From Acetobacterium tundrae (GTDB taxonomy: Bacteria > Bacillota > Clostridia > Eubacteriales > Eubacteriaceae): 64,000 nucleotides of DNA. The translations under genes were made by a program, and so were the position numbers. A model generated the notes under the pieces. It had not been told where the DNA came from and made no database searches. It worked only from the letters and a program-made list of their open reading frames with translations. Of the stretch, positions 54,722 to 63,726 are shown piece after piece; the stretch's first letter is position 1; every line of letters begins with the position of its first letter. The stretch spans positions 90,453 through 154,452 of the forward strand of contig NZ_RXYB01000008.1 of assembly GCF_008086615.1 (NCBI RefSeq), in the 5' to 3' direction.

Positions 54722-56950
54722 TTATTTCTTAAAAACCATTTCTTCGAAATCACCAACCGTCATCGGTTTTCCATAATAATAGCCTTGAATGATATCGCAA
54801 TTCAGTTTTCTTAAAATATCAACCTCTTCTTTGGTCTCAATGCCTTCGGCAACAACGGTCATGCCCAGTTGTTTAATTAACTCAATCATCGCTTTTACGA
54901 CAATTTGGGTCCGTTCATTTTTGAGATTGTCTTTAAAAAAGCCCTGATCGATCTTGATGGTATCCAATGGCAGGGTTTCCAACAGATTGATGGACGAGTA
55001 CCCTGAGCCGAAGTCATCCATCGATATTTTAAAGCCATCATCCCGGAAGTTTTTACCGACTTCAATCATCCGCTCAAGGTCTTCAAAAATAACGGATTCG
55101 GTTATTTCCATCTCCAGACAGTGTTTTTTTATGCGATAGTCATCGGTAATTTTCAGCACTTTTTGAGTGAAATCAGATTGATGCAGGTTCTTCCGAGAAA
55201 TATTCACGGAAACTGTCATTTCCGGAAAACCGTTTTCTTCCCAGTGTTTGAGGATCTTGCAGGCTGCTTCGATCATGAACATATCCAGTTTTCTAATGAA
55301 CCCGGTTTGTTCGAAAATCGGAATAAACGCGACTGGACTTCGCAAACCCTTTTGGGGATGATTCCAACGAACCAGCGCTTCACAACCGCAGAATTCATCG
55401 GTGTGCAGATTGTACTTCGGCTGTAGATACATTTCAAACTCATTATTATTCAGGGCTTCGTCCATGCTGTCAATGATTTCTTTTTCATCCTCAATTATTT
55501 TTCGAAAGGCATCGGAATAAAAAAACCATGCACCGTTTTCCGATCTTTTCGCGGCAATTCTGGCCATATTCGCTTTTTCTCTAATTTTTTCCAAATCTTT
55601 TGTTTCATTTTCAATTATGTAAATTCCAAAATGACAAATAATTTTTTCTTTGATCTTCAACACTTCTTTTTCGGCGTTTAAAATACGAATGAAATTTCTG
55701 ATTCGCTGGGTGATTTTCCCATGGCTTAGCCCACCGCAAAATATCACAAAATGGTCCGCCGACACCCGGGCGCAGGTTTCATTTTTACCCAGATTGGCTT
55801 TCAAGATATCCATAATCAGTTTAAGGAGTTCGTTGCCACGATCAAGACCATAGGCTTCATTGATAAACCGAAACTGATCAATGTCAAAGGTCAGCAAAAC
55901 ATAGCTTCGCTGGTCATTTTTTTCCAGCATTTCCGTCGCTTCCAATTTGAATTTCTGCCAGTTATTTCCTCCGGTTACTTCGTCTTCAAAAGCAATTTTT
56001 GCCAATTTATTTTTTGAGCGGTTCTGAAAAATTAAAATGATCAAAAACAACAGACTGATCGCAATCAAAGCGATAACAATCAGAAAAGATGCTGATTCAA
56101 GGATTTTCATCGTTTGGACATTCACAACCCGCGTGGGGACAACCGTCATCATATACCAATCGCTGATGGTCAGTGGTTCATATACGGTATACCGCTCCAG
56201 GCCGTTATATTTGCTGATATAACTTCCACTTTCGCCCTTTTCCATCTTTGCTTTCAGGGTTTCCAGGCTATCCCCTCCGCTAAACTCAGCCTTTCCTAAA
56301 ACATCAAACATGTTGTTAAAATCTCCGACACTGTTGGGATGAAGGGATCCGACCACTTCATCCCCGTTTGCTTTTACGATAAACGAATACCCTTGATTAT
56401 TAAAAGTGTTCACGCCGAGGAATTCTTTAAAACTTTCGGTTTCTACGGTCGCCACAAGAACAGCCGCGACGTCATTGCCATTATATATTGGTGTTGCATA
56501 GGCATTAATCTTTTTTCCGTCGATATAATCCGTAATGGTTTCCGAAATCACTGATTTTCCGGCCAGTGCCTCCTGAAAATAGACCCGTCCGCTGATATTG
56601 CGTTCTATTCCATCAGTCGTAATCACCACTCCGTTGGGAAGGGCAATCGCCATCCGTTTATAATCGCTTTTTTGGGCCTGAAGTTTGATCAGATTGACCA
56701 TCTGATCCTGATTAAAATTGCCGCTGGCCTGAATCATTCTTGCCGTTGTTTTCAAATTTTCGATCTGATTGTTCGTCTTGGATTCAACCAGCTCCACGCC
56801 CTGATTGCCGACTTCCGAAAGATATAAAAGCGTTTCTGCTTTCAATTCTCTGTTGATAACGGCTATGTAATAATAACTCGCTCCAAAAAATAGCGCAACA
56901 ACGAGAATAGCAATAATACTGATTTTCGTGATATTGAATTTTGCTTTCAT
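54722..56950 (-). CDS. membrane dCACHE sensor with degenerate GGDEF and intact EAL domain, probable c-di-GMP phosphodiesterase
   Basis: The 742-residue protein has a helix at about 9-29, an outer dCACHE-like sensor (about 35-275), a second helix (about 285-310), GGDEF (about 325-475) and EAL (about 490-735). The GGDEF signature is SADHF, so cyclase activity is unlikely. The EAL domain keeps EALVRW, the Asn in SVNISRKN, EITES, DDFGSGYSS, the Lys in TIKIDQGF, AEGIET and QGYYYG, all the usual metal and catalytic residues. It should hydrolyse c-di-GMP in response to an outside signal. It immediately precedes pilB (67 bases). Confidence 0.93.
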   Translation of the reverse strand: MKAKFNITKISIIAILVVALFFGASYYYIAVINRELKAETLLYLSEVGNQGVELVESKTNNQIENLKTTARMIQASGNFNQDQMVNLIKLQAQKSDYKRMAIALPNGVVITTDGIERNISGRVYFQEALAGKSVISETITDYIDGKKINAYATPIYNGNDVAAVLVATVETESFKEFLGVNTFNNQGYSFIVKANGDEVVGSLHPNSVGDFNNMFDVLGKAEFSGGDSLETLKAKMEKGESGSYISKYNGLERYTVYEPLTISDWYMMTVVPTRVVNVQTMKILESASFLIVIALIAISLLFLIILIFQNRSKNKLAKIAFEDEVTGGNNWQKFKLEATEMLEKNDQRSYVLLTFDIDQFRFINEAYGLDRGNELLKLIMDILKANLGKNETCARVSADHFVIFCGGLSHGKITQRIRNFIRILNAEKEVLKIKEKIICHFGIYIIENETKDLEKIREKANMARIAAKRSENGAWFFYSDAFRKIIEDEKEIIDSMDEALNNNEFEMYLQPKYNLHTDEFCGCEALVRWNHPQKGLRSPVAFIPIFEQTGFIRKLDMFMIEAACKILKHWEENGFPEMTVSVNISRKNLHQSDFTQKVLKITDDYRIKKHCLEMEITESVIFEDLERMIEVGKNFRDDGFKISMDDFGSGYSSINLLETLPLDTIKIDQGFFKDNLKNERTQIVVKAMIELIKQLGMTVVAEGIETKEEVDILRKLNCDIIQGYYYGKPMTVGDFEEMVFKK

Positions 56951-57046
56951 CTCCTATCCCTTCTGTTGCTTTGCTGTTATTTTCTATCATTGTTCTTTTT
57001 ACGATTCAAATTTTTCGTTTTAAAACGATTGTTTTTATTCTATCAA

Positions 57047-57089
57047 ATCAAAAGAACTTATTCAATGTAATTGAATAAGTTCTTTTGAT
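57047..57089 (-). terminator. long inverted repeat, probable terminator after carB
   Basis: Perfect 19-bp arms, ATCAAAAGAACTTATTCAA and its complement, enclose a 5-base loop. The arms end in TTCTTTTGAT, giving partial T-runs on both strands. It lies between carB and the sensor gene. The rest of the gap 56951-57288 holds only the repeat at 57163. Confidence 0.7.
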
Positions 57090-57162
57090 AAAAAGGGTTA
57101 AATATCGATATAGTTTTCAAATTTATGTTTGCTGTCCTGCAAATTGCGTAATGCCGGATACC

Positions 57163-57237
57163 GTAGGGGCGGGTATTACCCGCCCGCAACAGCTGCTTCC
57201 GGCATTGCGTTTTCGGGCGATCATGGATCGCCCCTAC
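57163..57237. repeat. single REP/REPIN-like element downstream of carB
   Basis: Begins GTAGGGGCGGGTATTACCC and ends GGATCGCCCCTAC, matching the ends of the array at 26353; the middle differs. It is flanked by an extra inverted pair, AATGCCGG and CCGGCATT. Confidence 0.88.
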
Positions 57238-57288
57238 AAGTTTAGTTCCCCAGTTCATGCATCGCACCAACACGTTTAATTTACGTTC

Positions 57289-60200
57289 TTAACGGATATC
57301 CTTGATATTCACTAAATCAATTTTCTCCATGGTTCGATTGGATTTCAGGCAGTCCAGCAAGGCCTGGGCGGTATCCAGAGAAGTCAGCAAGCTGATTGAG
57401 CTTTCCACCGATTTGCGCCGCATCCGAACACTATCGTTTAGCGGCATGCGCCCTTTGGTTGAGGTGGAAATCACGTAATTGATTTTTCCGCTTTCTAACA
57501 GGGTGCCGATATTCGGTTCGCCTTCCGACATGCGGCGGACCACCTTGGTGGGAATATTGTTCTCGTTGAGAATCAGCGCGGTGCCCACGGTTCCGTAAAT
57601 GGTAAAGCCCATTTCGTGGAATTGACGGCCAATCGCAATGATCGGTTCTTTATCCCGGTCTTTAACCGTCAGGATTACGCCCCCGGAGCGTTCCATTTTG
57701 CTTCCTGAGGCCACCAAGCCTTTGTAGAGGGCATCCGCAAAGGTTTTTGCCACCCCCAGAACCTCGCCGGTGGATTTCATTTCCGGTCCCAATTGGGTAT
57801 CCACATCCTGGAGCTTGGCAAAACTGAATACCGGTACTTTCACGGCCACGTAATCGCCTTCCGGATACAGCCCCGGGGTATAGCCTAAATCAACCAGTTT
57901 TTCTCCTAGCATCATTTTAGTGGCCAGGTTCACCATCGGAATATCCGTGACTTTTGAAATATAGGGAACCGTCCGTGACGAACGGGGATTGACTTCAATC
58001 ACGTAAACTTTGCCTTTGTAAATGACATATTGAATATTGACCATACCGATAATGTCGAGGGCCTTTACCAACCGCCCGGTATAATCGACAATGGTTTGCT
58101 TCGTCTCTTCATCCAGCGTCTGGGGCGGATAAACGGAAATCGAATCGCCGGAATGAACCCCGGCTCTTTCGATATGTTCCATAATCCCCGGAATCAGGTA
58201 GTTTTCGCCATCGCTGATGGCATCCACTTCCACTTCTTTGCCCATCAGATATTTATCAATCAAGACAGGATTTTCCAGCTCATGCGTCGTGATGATGTTC
58301 ATGTATTCGACAACATCCTCTTCTTCATAGGCAATAATCATGTTCTGACCGCCTAAAACATAGGATGGCCGCAGCAGTACCGGAAAGCCCAATCGATTGG
58401 CGACTTCCACACCGTCTTCGGTGGTAAACACGGTTTCGCCCTGCGGTCTGGGAATCTGACATTTTTCCAGCAGCTGATCGAAGACTTCCCGATCTTCCGC
58501 CGCATCAACGTTAGCCGGCGATGTTCCCAATACCGGCACGCCCATTTCCTCGAGATAGCGGGTCAGTTTGATGGCGGTTTGTCCGCCAAACTGAACGATG
58601 GCGCCAACGGGTTTTTCTGTTTCAACAACGGAGCGGACATCTTCCTGGGTCAATGGTTCAAAATAAAGCCGATCGGAGGTGTCATAATCGGTGGACACGG
58701 TTTCCGGATTATTGTTGATTAAAATCGATTCATAGCCCATTTCTCTTAATGCCCATGAACAATGCACGGAACAATAGTCAAACTCAATCCCCTGGCCGAT
58801 CCGAATCGGACCGGATCCCAGCACCAGAATTCTTTTTTTGTCGGAGGGATGCTCTTCAATAAACAACGCGGCTTCATTTTCTTTATCCCGGGTAGAATAA
58901 AAATAAGGTGTCTGGGCGGCGAATTCGCCTGCACAGGTATCAACCATTTTAAAGGAAGCATACGTTTTTGTCGCTTCCTGAATCGACGCTCCGGATAATG
59001 CTTCGATCGTTTTATCCAGAAAGCCGATTTCCCGGGCCACACACACACGCTCTTCGGTTAATCCTTTGGTGGCCAGGTCTTTTTCCATGATGGCTAAATG
59101 ACGCAGCTTGTCCAAAAACCATTTATCTATTTTGGTAATGTTAAAGATTGTATCCAGCGATACCCCTCTTTTGATGGCTTCATAAACAACAAAGCAGCGC
59201 TCATCATCGGAATCGCCCAGCATTGCCATAATTTCAGCATCGGTGGACTGTACCAGTTTATCGATTGACAATGTCTCAAAGCCTAATTCGATGGAGCGGA
59301 TGGCTTTCATCATGGCATGTTCAAAGCTTGATCCAATTGCCATGATTTCTCCGGTCGCTTTCATTTGAGTGCCAAGGGTCCGTTTGGCATAGACAAATTT
59401 ATCAAACGGCCAGCGCGGAAATTTCACCACAATATAATCGAGGGCCGGTTCAAAACAGGCCGTCGTGGTTCCAGTTACCTCGTTGATGATTTCATCAAGG
59501 GAAAACCCGACGGCAATCTGGCTGGCAACCTTGGCGATGGGATATCCGGTCGCTTTTGAGGCCAATGCCGAGGAACGGGAAACCCGTGGATTGACCTCGA
59601 TGACCGCATAATTAAAGTTTTGCGGATTGAGCGCAAACTGGCAATTGCAACCACCCTCAACCTTTAAGGCAGAAATGATTTTCAGGGCTGAAGTCCGCAG
59701 CATTTGGAATTCTTTATCACTTAAGGTCTGACAGGGGGCGACTACGATGGAATCCCCGGTATGAATGCCCACCGGGTCGAGGTTTTCCATACTGCAGACG
59801 GTGATGACGTTCCCTTTGGCATCCCGCATGACTTCAAACTCGATTTCTTTCCAGCCGGCAATGCCCTTTTCAACCAAGATTTGGGTAATCGGGGACAGTC
59901 GCAAGCCATTCGTCGCTACTTCTTCCAGCTCTTTCTGGTTGTTGACAATCCCGCCGCCGGTGCCGCCCAGAGTAAAGGCCGGTCTGACAATTACCGGGTA
60001 ACCCATGTTTAAGGCAAAAGCGACGGCCGCCTCAACGGTTGTCACCACTTCGGACGGAATACAGGGTTCCCCGATTTCCTGCATCATATCTTTAAAGGCC
60101 TGACGGTCTTCCGCTTTTTCAATGGTTTCCAGATTGGCGCCCAGCAGCTTGACGTCATGAGCCTCTAAAAAGCCTTCTTTGGCCAGCTGCATCGATAGGG

Positions 60201-60489
60201 TTAAACCGGTTTGTCCACCGATCGTGGAAAGAATACTATCCGGTTTTTCCATTAAAATAATCCGTCTGATGACGGTCAGCGTTAACGGCTCAATATAAAC
60301 CTTATCGGCCATAATCTTATCGGTCATAATGGTGGCCGGATTTGAATTAACCAGAATGACTTCCAGTCCCAGTTTTTTTAAAGCCTTACAGGCCTGCGTT
60401 CCGGCATAATCAAATTCCGCCGCCTGGCCAATAATAATTGGCCCTGACCCGATCACGAGCACGCGTTTTACATCGCTTCTTAAAGGCAT
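57289..60489 (-). CDS. carB: carbamoyl-phosphate synthase large subunit
   Basis: CarB makes carbamoyl phosphate from bicarbonate, ammonia (from CarA) and two ATP, for pyrimidines and arginine. The 1066-residue protein has two homologous ATP-grasp halves (about 1-545 and 546-930) with VLVIGSGPIIIGQAAEFDYA and VLGSGPIRIGQGIEFDYC, and a C-terminal MGS-like regulatory domain (about 935-1066). Length is standard. Its ATG overlaps the carA stop by ten bases. Confidence 0.97.
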   Translation of the reverse strand: MPLRSDVKRVLVIGSGPIIIGQAAEFDYAGTQACKALKKLGLEVILVNSNPATIMTDKIMADKVYIEPLTLTVIRRIILMEKPDSILSTIGGQTGLTLSMQLAKEGFLEAHDVKLLGANLETIEKAEDRQAFKDMMQEIGEPCIPSEVVTTVEAAVAFALNMGYPVIVRPAFTLGGTGGGIVNNQKELEEVATNGLRLSPITQILVEKGIAGWKEIEFEVMRDAKGNVITVCSMENLDPVGIHTGDSIVVAPCQTLSDKEFQMLRTSALKIISALKVEGGCNCQFALNPQNFNYAVIEVNPRVSRSSALASKATGYPIAKVASQIAVGFSLDEIINEVTGTTTACFEPALDYIVVKFPRWPFDKFVYAKRTLGTQMKATGEIMAIGSSFEHAMMKAIRSIELGFETLSIDKLVQSTDAEIMAMLGDSDDERCFVVYEAIKRGVSLDTIFNITKIDKWFLDKLRHLAIMEKDLATKGLTEERVCVAREIGFLDKTIEALSGASIQEATKTYASFKMVDTCAGEFAAQTPYFYSTRDKENEAALFIEEHPSDKKRILVLGSGPIRIGQGIEFDYCSVHCSWALREMGYESILINNNPETVSTDYDTSDRLYFEPLTQEDVRSVVETEKPVGAIVQFGGQTAIKLTRYLEEMGVPVLGTSPANVDAAEDREVFDQLLEKCQIPRPQGETVFTTEDGVEVANRLGFPVLLRPSYVLGGQNMIIAYEEEDVVEYMNIITTHELENPVLIDKYLMGKEVEVDAISDGENYLIPGIMEHIERAGVHSGDSISVYPPQTLDEETKQTIVDYTGRLVKALDIIGMVNIQYVIYKGKVYVIEVNPRSSRTVPYISKVTDIPMVNLATKMMLGEKLVDLGYTPGLYPEGDYVAVKVPVFSFAKLQDVDTQLGPEMKSTGEVLGVAKTFADALYKGLVASGSKMERSGGVILTVKDRDKEPIIAIGRQFHEMGFTIYGTVGTALILNENNIPTKVVRRMSEGEPNIGTLLESGKINYVISTSTKGRMPLNDSVRMRRKSVESSISLLTSLDTAQALLDCLKSNRTMEKIDLVNIKDIR

Positions 60490-61598
60490 CCCTGTTGCCC
60501 CCTTTCCATGAGATTGGTAAATTTTTCAAATAAATAGCCGGTATCGTTTGGTCCCGCACTGGCTTCCGGATGGAATTGGACGGTGAAGGCATGAATATCT
60601 TTGTACTCGATGCCTTCACAGGTGCCATCATTCAAATTAAAATGGGTAACCTGTCCCACTGCTTCGGGAATACTTTCCGATACCACGGCAAAGCCATGAT
60701 TTTGACTGGTAATAAAGACCCGATCCCGGGTGACATCCTTAACCGGCTGATTCATACCGCGGTGTCCATATTTAAGTTTAAAGGTTTCTCCGCCTAAAGC
60801 CAGAGCCAGCAACTGATGTCCCAGGCAAATGCCAAAAATGGGTTTCCCGTAATTAATAAAATCTTTCAGGTTTTCAATGATTTGAACGTTTTCGGCCGGA
60901 TCTCCCGGTCCGTTTGACAGCATGATCCCATCGGGATTAAGGGTCCGGATTTCTTCAATGGTAGTGTTTGCGGGCATAACCGTCACGTTGCATCCCAACC
61001 GCAGCAGCATCCGCCGGATATTATGTTTATAGCCATAATCGATTAACGCCACATGATTTGCGCGGTTAACCTGACTGTAATACCAGCCCTTGTTCTTTCT
61101 GGTAACGGCCTGAACCGGATCCACCACTTTAAAGGCGCGGATTTTTTCTAACAGTTCCTCTTTGTTGTTTTCAAACGCTTCGGTGGTAATGGCGCCATTC
61201 ATGGTCCCGTGTTCACGGATGACCCGGGTGATGGCGCGGGTATCCACATCCCAAATACCAATTTTATCTTGTTCGATCATAAATTCATTGATGTTTTTGG
61301 CATTTCTGAAGTTTGACGGTTCTTCGCACCATTCCTTCGTGATATAACCATTGACCCAACTTTTTTCAGATTCCATATCGTCACTGTTTATTCCGTAATT
61401 TCCGATCAGAGGGTAGGTTTGCAGCACAATTTGGCCATAATAAGATGGATCCGTTAGCACTTCCTGGTAACCTGTCATTCCTGTTGTAAAGACGATTTCT
61501 CCAATCGTGGTGCCTTCGCACCCAAAATTATAGCCTTCAAAAACGCTGCCGTCTGATAAAACCAGCCAGGCGCGCTTATCTCTTTTATAATAAGACAT
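60480..61598 (-). CDS. carA: carbamoyl-phosphate synthase small subunit
   Basis: CarA hydrolyses glutamine and passes ammonia to CarB. The 372-residue protein has the N-terminal CPSase domain with FTTGMTGYQEVLTDPSY and a class I glutamine amidotransferase domain with the catalytic triad in FGICLGHQLLALALGG (Cys near residue 258) and FHPEASAGP. GGAGG precedes the ATG. No PyrR-type attenuator is apparent in the 73-base gap to purA, though the purA terminator lies there. Confidence 0.97.
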   Translation of the reverse strand: MSYYKRDKRAWLVLSDGSVFEGYNFGCEGTTIGEIVFTTGMTGYQEVLTDPSYYGQIVLQTYPLIGNYGINSDDMESEKSWVNGYITKEWCEEPSNFRNAKNINEFMIEQDKIGIWDVDTRAITRVIREHGTMNGAITTEAFENNKEELLEKIRAFKVVDPVQAVTRKNKGWYYSQVNRANHVALIDYGYKHNIRRMLLRLGCNVTVMPANTTIEEIRTLNPDGIMLSNGPGDPAENVQIIENLKDFINYGKPIFGICLGHQLLALALGGETFKLKYGHRGMNQPVKDVTRDRVFITSQNHGFAVVSESIPEAVGQVTHFNLNDGTCEGIEYKDIHAFTVQFHPEASAGPNDTGYLFEKFTNLMERGQQGCL

Positions 61599-61625
61599 AT
61601 CTTACCTCCGTTTTTTTATATTTTC

Positions 61626-61657
61626 AAAAAATACCTGATTGCAAGCAACCAGGTATT
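61626..61657 (-). terminator. intrinsic terminator of purA
   Basis: A 14-bp minus-strand stem (AAATACCTGGTTGC with GCAATCAGGTATTT, one wobble) is followed by T residues, 14 bases after the purA stop and 28 before the carA start. Confidence 0.88.
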
Positions 61658-61671
61658 TCGTATTAGCACAT

Positions 61672-62940
61672 TTATCGAATTGCTAAATCCTCTCGGTTCG
61701 GTCCAACGCCGACATAGGCAATGGTCGTTCCAACCAAGTCTTCGATTGTTTTTATATATTTTTTGGCATTTTCCGGCAGGTCTTCGATGCGACGGATTTT
61801 TGAAGTATCACTCAGCCATCCGGGCAAGGTGATGTAAATCGGTTCAACCCGTTCCAGATCCTCGGTGTTCGGAAATTCTTTGATGATTTTTCCATCTAAT
61901 TTATAATCAACACAGAGCTTTATGACCGGCAGATCATCCAGCTTATCTATTTTACATAAAGCTAATTCATCAAATCCGTTAATCGCATGGGTGTATTTTA
62001 AGACCGGAATATCAAACCAGCCCAGGCGACGGGAACGGCCTGTTCGGGCGCCAAATTCATCATCGGGCTTTTCTCCGGTGCCCCGCAGGATATCAATGGT
62101 TCCGCCAAACTCTTCGGTTGGAAACGGCCCCGCACCGACGGCGCTGGAAAAGGCTTTAGCCACGCCAATAACCTTATCTATTTTCTTTGCCGGGAAACCG
62201 CCACTCACGGCCGCATAAGCGGCAACCGGATTGGATGAGGTAACATAAGGGAATATTCCCAGATCGATATCTTTCATTGCCCCTAACTGGCCTTCAAATA
62301 AAATGTTCTTATCTGCTTCAATCCGCTCATGCAGAAAACTGGTCGGATTGACAATCATGGGACTGATTTTGTTGGCCCAGGCTTCACATTTCTCAAAAAG
62401 TTCTGCAACCGTATAGGGTTCAATACCATAAGAACTCATTTGTTTGTTCACCACCAGAATAATATCGGCCAGCTTTTTCTTGGCATTTTCCAGATTCAAC
62501 AAATCTTCAAAGCGCAAACTTTTTCGCATGGCCTTGTAGGCGTATGCCTGTCCAATGCCGCGCTTTGTAGTTCCAATACCGCCACTGACTTCCATTAATT
62601 CATCCAGTTTTTGATGATATGGCATCAGGATATGAGCTTTAGCCGACACTTTTAATCCCGCCAAACTGATATTGGCTTCGGTTAGTTGTTGCATTTCTTC
62701 GAGTAAAACATCAGGATTCACAACAACTCCTGTTCCAATCAAACATTGGCAGTCTTTATTAAAAATACCACATGGTATTAAATGAAACTTAAAAACGCCG
62801 TAGTCATTAATAACAGTATGTCCCGCATTATCTCCCCCTTGAAATCGAACGATTAGATCCGATTGTTTAGCGAAATAATCCACCATTTTCCCTTTACCCT
62901 CATCGCCCCATTGGGCGCCAACTAATACAGAAATCGACAT
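61672..62940 (-). CDS. purA: adenylosuccinate synthetase
   Basis: PurA forms adenylosuccinate from IMP, aspartate and GTP in AMP synthesis. The 422-residue protein has the GTP loop GAQWGDEGKGK near residues 8-18, the catalytic His in GDNAGHTV, the IMP loop GTTKRGIGQAY near residue 124 and the C-terminal VGVGPNREDL. Length is standard. Its leader contains a stem-loop at 62975-63002, downstream of a possible promoter. Confidence 0.97.
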   Translation of the reverse strand: MSISVLVGAQWGDEGKGKMVDYFAKQSDLIVRFQGGDNAGHTVINDYGVFKFHLIPCGIFNKDCQCLIGTGVVVNPDVLLEEMQQLTEANISLAGLKVSAKAHILMPYHQKLDELMEVSGGIGTTKRGIGQAYAYKAMRKSLRFEDLLNLENAKKKLADIILVVNKQMSSYGIEPYTVAELFEKCEAWANKISPMIVNPTSFLHERIEADKNILFEGQLGAMKDIDLGIFPYVTSSNPVAAYAAVSGGFPAKKIDKVIGVAKAFSSAVGAGPFPTEEFGGTIDILRGTGEKPDDEFGARTGRSRRLGWFDIPVLKYTHAINGFDELALCKIDKLDDLPVIKLCVDYKLDGKIIKEFPNTEDLERVEPIYITLPGWLSDTSKIRRIEDLPENAKKYIKTIEDLVGTTIAYVGVGPNREDLAIR

Positions 62941-62974
62941 TTATTCTCATTCCTTCCACTATATACATCAGATT

Positions 62975-63002
62975 AAAAAGCACGTTATCAATAGTGCTTT
63001 TT
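62975..63002 (-). terminator. stem-loop between the small acidic gene and purA
   Basis: A minus-strand AAAAAGCAC/GTGCTTTTT stem with a T-run. It ends the transcript of the gene at 63142 and may also attenuate purA if transcription begins at the -10 near 63064. Confidence 0.75.
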
Positions 63003-63063
63003 CAATCAAATACCAAGAAATCAATCTTTTTTCGAAATTTATGGGATCATTTTTTCCCAGAAT

Positions 63064-63069
63064 ATTATA
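63064..63069 (-). promoter_or_regulatory. possible extended -10 box for purA
   Basis: TGTTATAAT on the minus strand lies about 125 bases before the purA ATG and upstream of the stem-loop at 62975. No clear -35. Confidence 0.4.
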
Positions 63070-63141
63070 ACATAAAGGCGTCCAAATTGTTGCACATATT
63101 TTTGAAAATCCCGATGATATTGTTTACATTATTTGCCCAGC

Positions 63142-63369
63142 CTATTGTACCGGTGTTTTCTCCATCTGAGCCATCATCACCTGTCTTAATAATTCCATCG
63201 ATCCGGTAAATTCTTCCAAGGTTAAACCAGGTACTTTTTCTGCCACCAATAAATAGCCGGCCTCAAAATTTTCTGCCGCATTTAACGCCATCATTAAATC
63301 CGCATCCCCCAATAGGGCATCCAGAACCTTGATATGTTTTTCTTCCTCAATTTTTATATTATCGCTCAT
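63142..63369 (-). CDS. small acidic protein, weakly Nif11-like
   Basis: A 75-residue, Met/Leu/Glu-rich helical protein with no Cys and no membrane helix. The pattern ALLGDADLMMALNAAENF followed later by LTLEEFTGSMELL resembles Nif11-type leader domains, but similarity is weak and no modification enzymes are near. A GGGAG site, a good promoter and its own terminator show that it is a real gene. It is divergent from glnN, which raises the possibility of a link to nitrogen metabolism; this is speculation. Confidence 0.6.
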   Translation of the reverse strand: MSDNIKIEEEKHIKVLDALLGDADLMMALNAAENFEAGYLLVAEKVPGLTLEEFTGSMELLRQVMMAQMEKTPVQ

Positions 63370-63422
63370 TTTTTCTCCCTTTCCAATTGTACTTTTTAGT
63401 TTTACTATTATTATCTACAATT

Positions 63423-63451
63423 ATTATATAATAGGGTTTCATTTTTGTAAA
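63423..63451 (-). promoter_or_regulatory. promoter of the small acidic gene
   Basis: On the minus strand TTTACA (63446-63451) and TATAAT (63423-63428) are 17 bases apart, about 55 bases before the ATG. Confidence 0.75.
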
Positions 63452-63510
63452 TCATTCCCTGCTCTTTTAGCAATTTGAGAACCTTTACATGAAAATCTTT
63501 AATAACTTTC

Positions 63511-63540
63511 TTTACAAGCTACTGACTAATGGTTTATAAT
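63511..63540 (+). promoter_or_regulatory. promoter of glnN
   Basis: TTTACA (63511-63516) and TATAAT (63535-63540) are 18 bases apart on the plus strand, upstream of the leader hairpins. The start of transcription would be near 63547, leaving a leader of about 180 bases. Confidence 0.75.
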
Positions 63541-63550
63541 GAAGACAACT

Positions 63551-63634
63551 TAAAGAGAGTAGTTAATCTACGATGCAAATTAGCAATGGTGCTAATAGAA
63601 GTGTTCATGTACGCTTCTATTAGCATCTTTTTTT
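63551..63634 (+). promoter_or_regulatory. ANTAR-type antiterminator target and terminator in the glnN leader
   Basis: TTAGC-AATGGT-GCTAA (63580-63595) is a hairpin with a six-base loop of the form AnnGnn, the signature of ANTAR protein targets. Its 3' arm is also the 5' arm of a terminator, GCTAATAGAAG with CTTCTATTAGC (63591-63624) followed by seven T. A weaker upstream hairpin with AAAGAG in the loop (about 63546-63566) could be the first of the usual pair. Binding of an ANTAR regulator would prevent termination and turn glnN on. Confidence 0.7.
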
Positions 63635-63726
63635 GTCTTTACCGGTTTTTTACCCGGGCCGTTTATGTTATAATAAATGAAGATTAAATTGTTCAATAAA
63701 ATATAAATATATAGGAGGACACTCAC

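Noticed and set aside
54722..56950. Diguanylate cyclase activity for the GGDEF-EAL protein
   Set aside because: The GGDEF signature is SADHF, without the catalytic residues.
57058..57279. Small open frames on both strands downstream of carB
   Set aside because: They cover the terminator and REP element; no binding site.
61599..61671. PyrR-binding attenuator or T-box ahead of carA
   Set aside because: The gap is only 73 bases and is explained by the purA terminator and the carA binding site.
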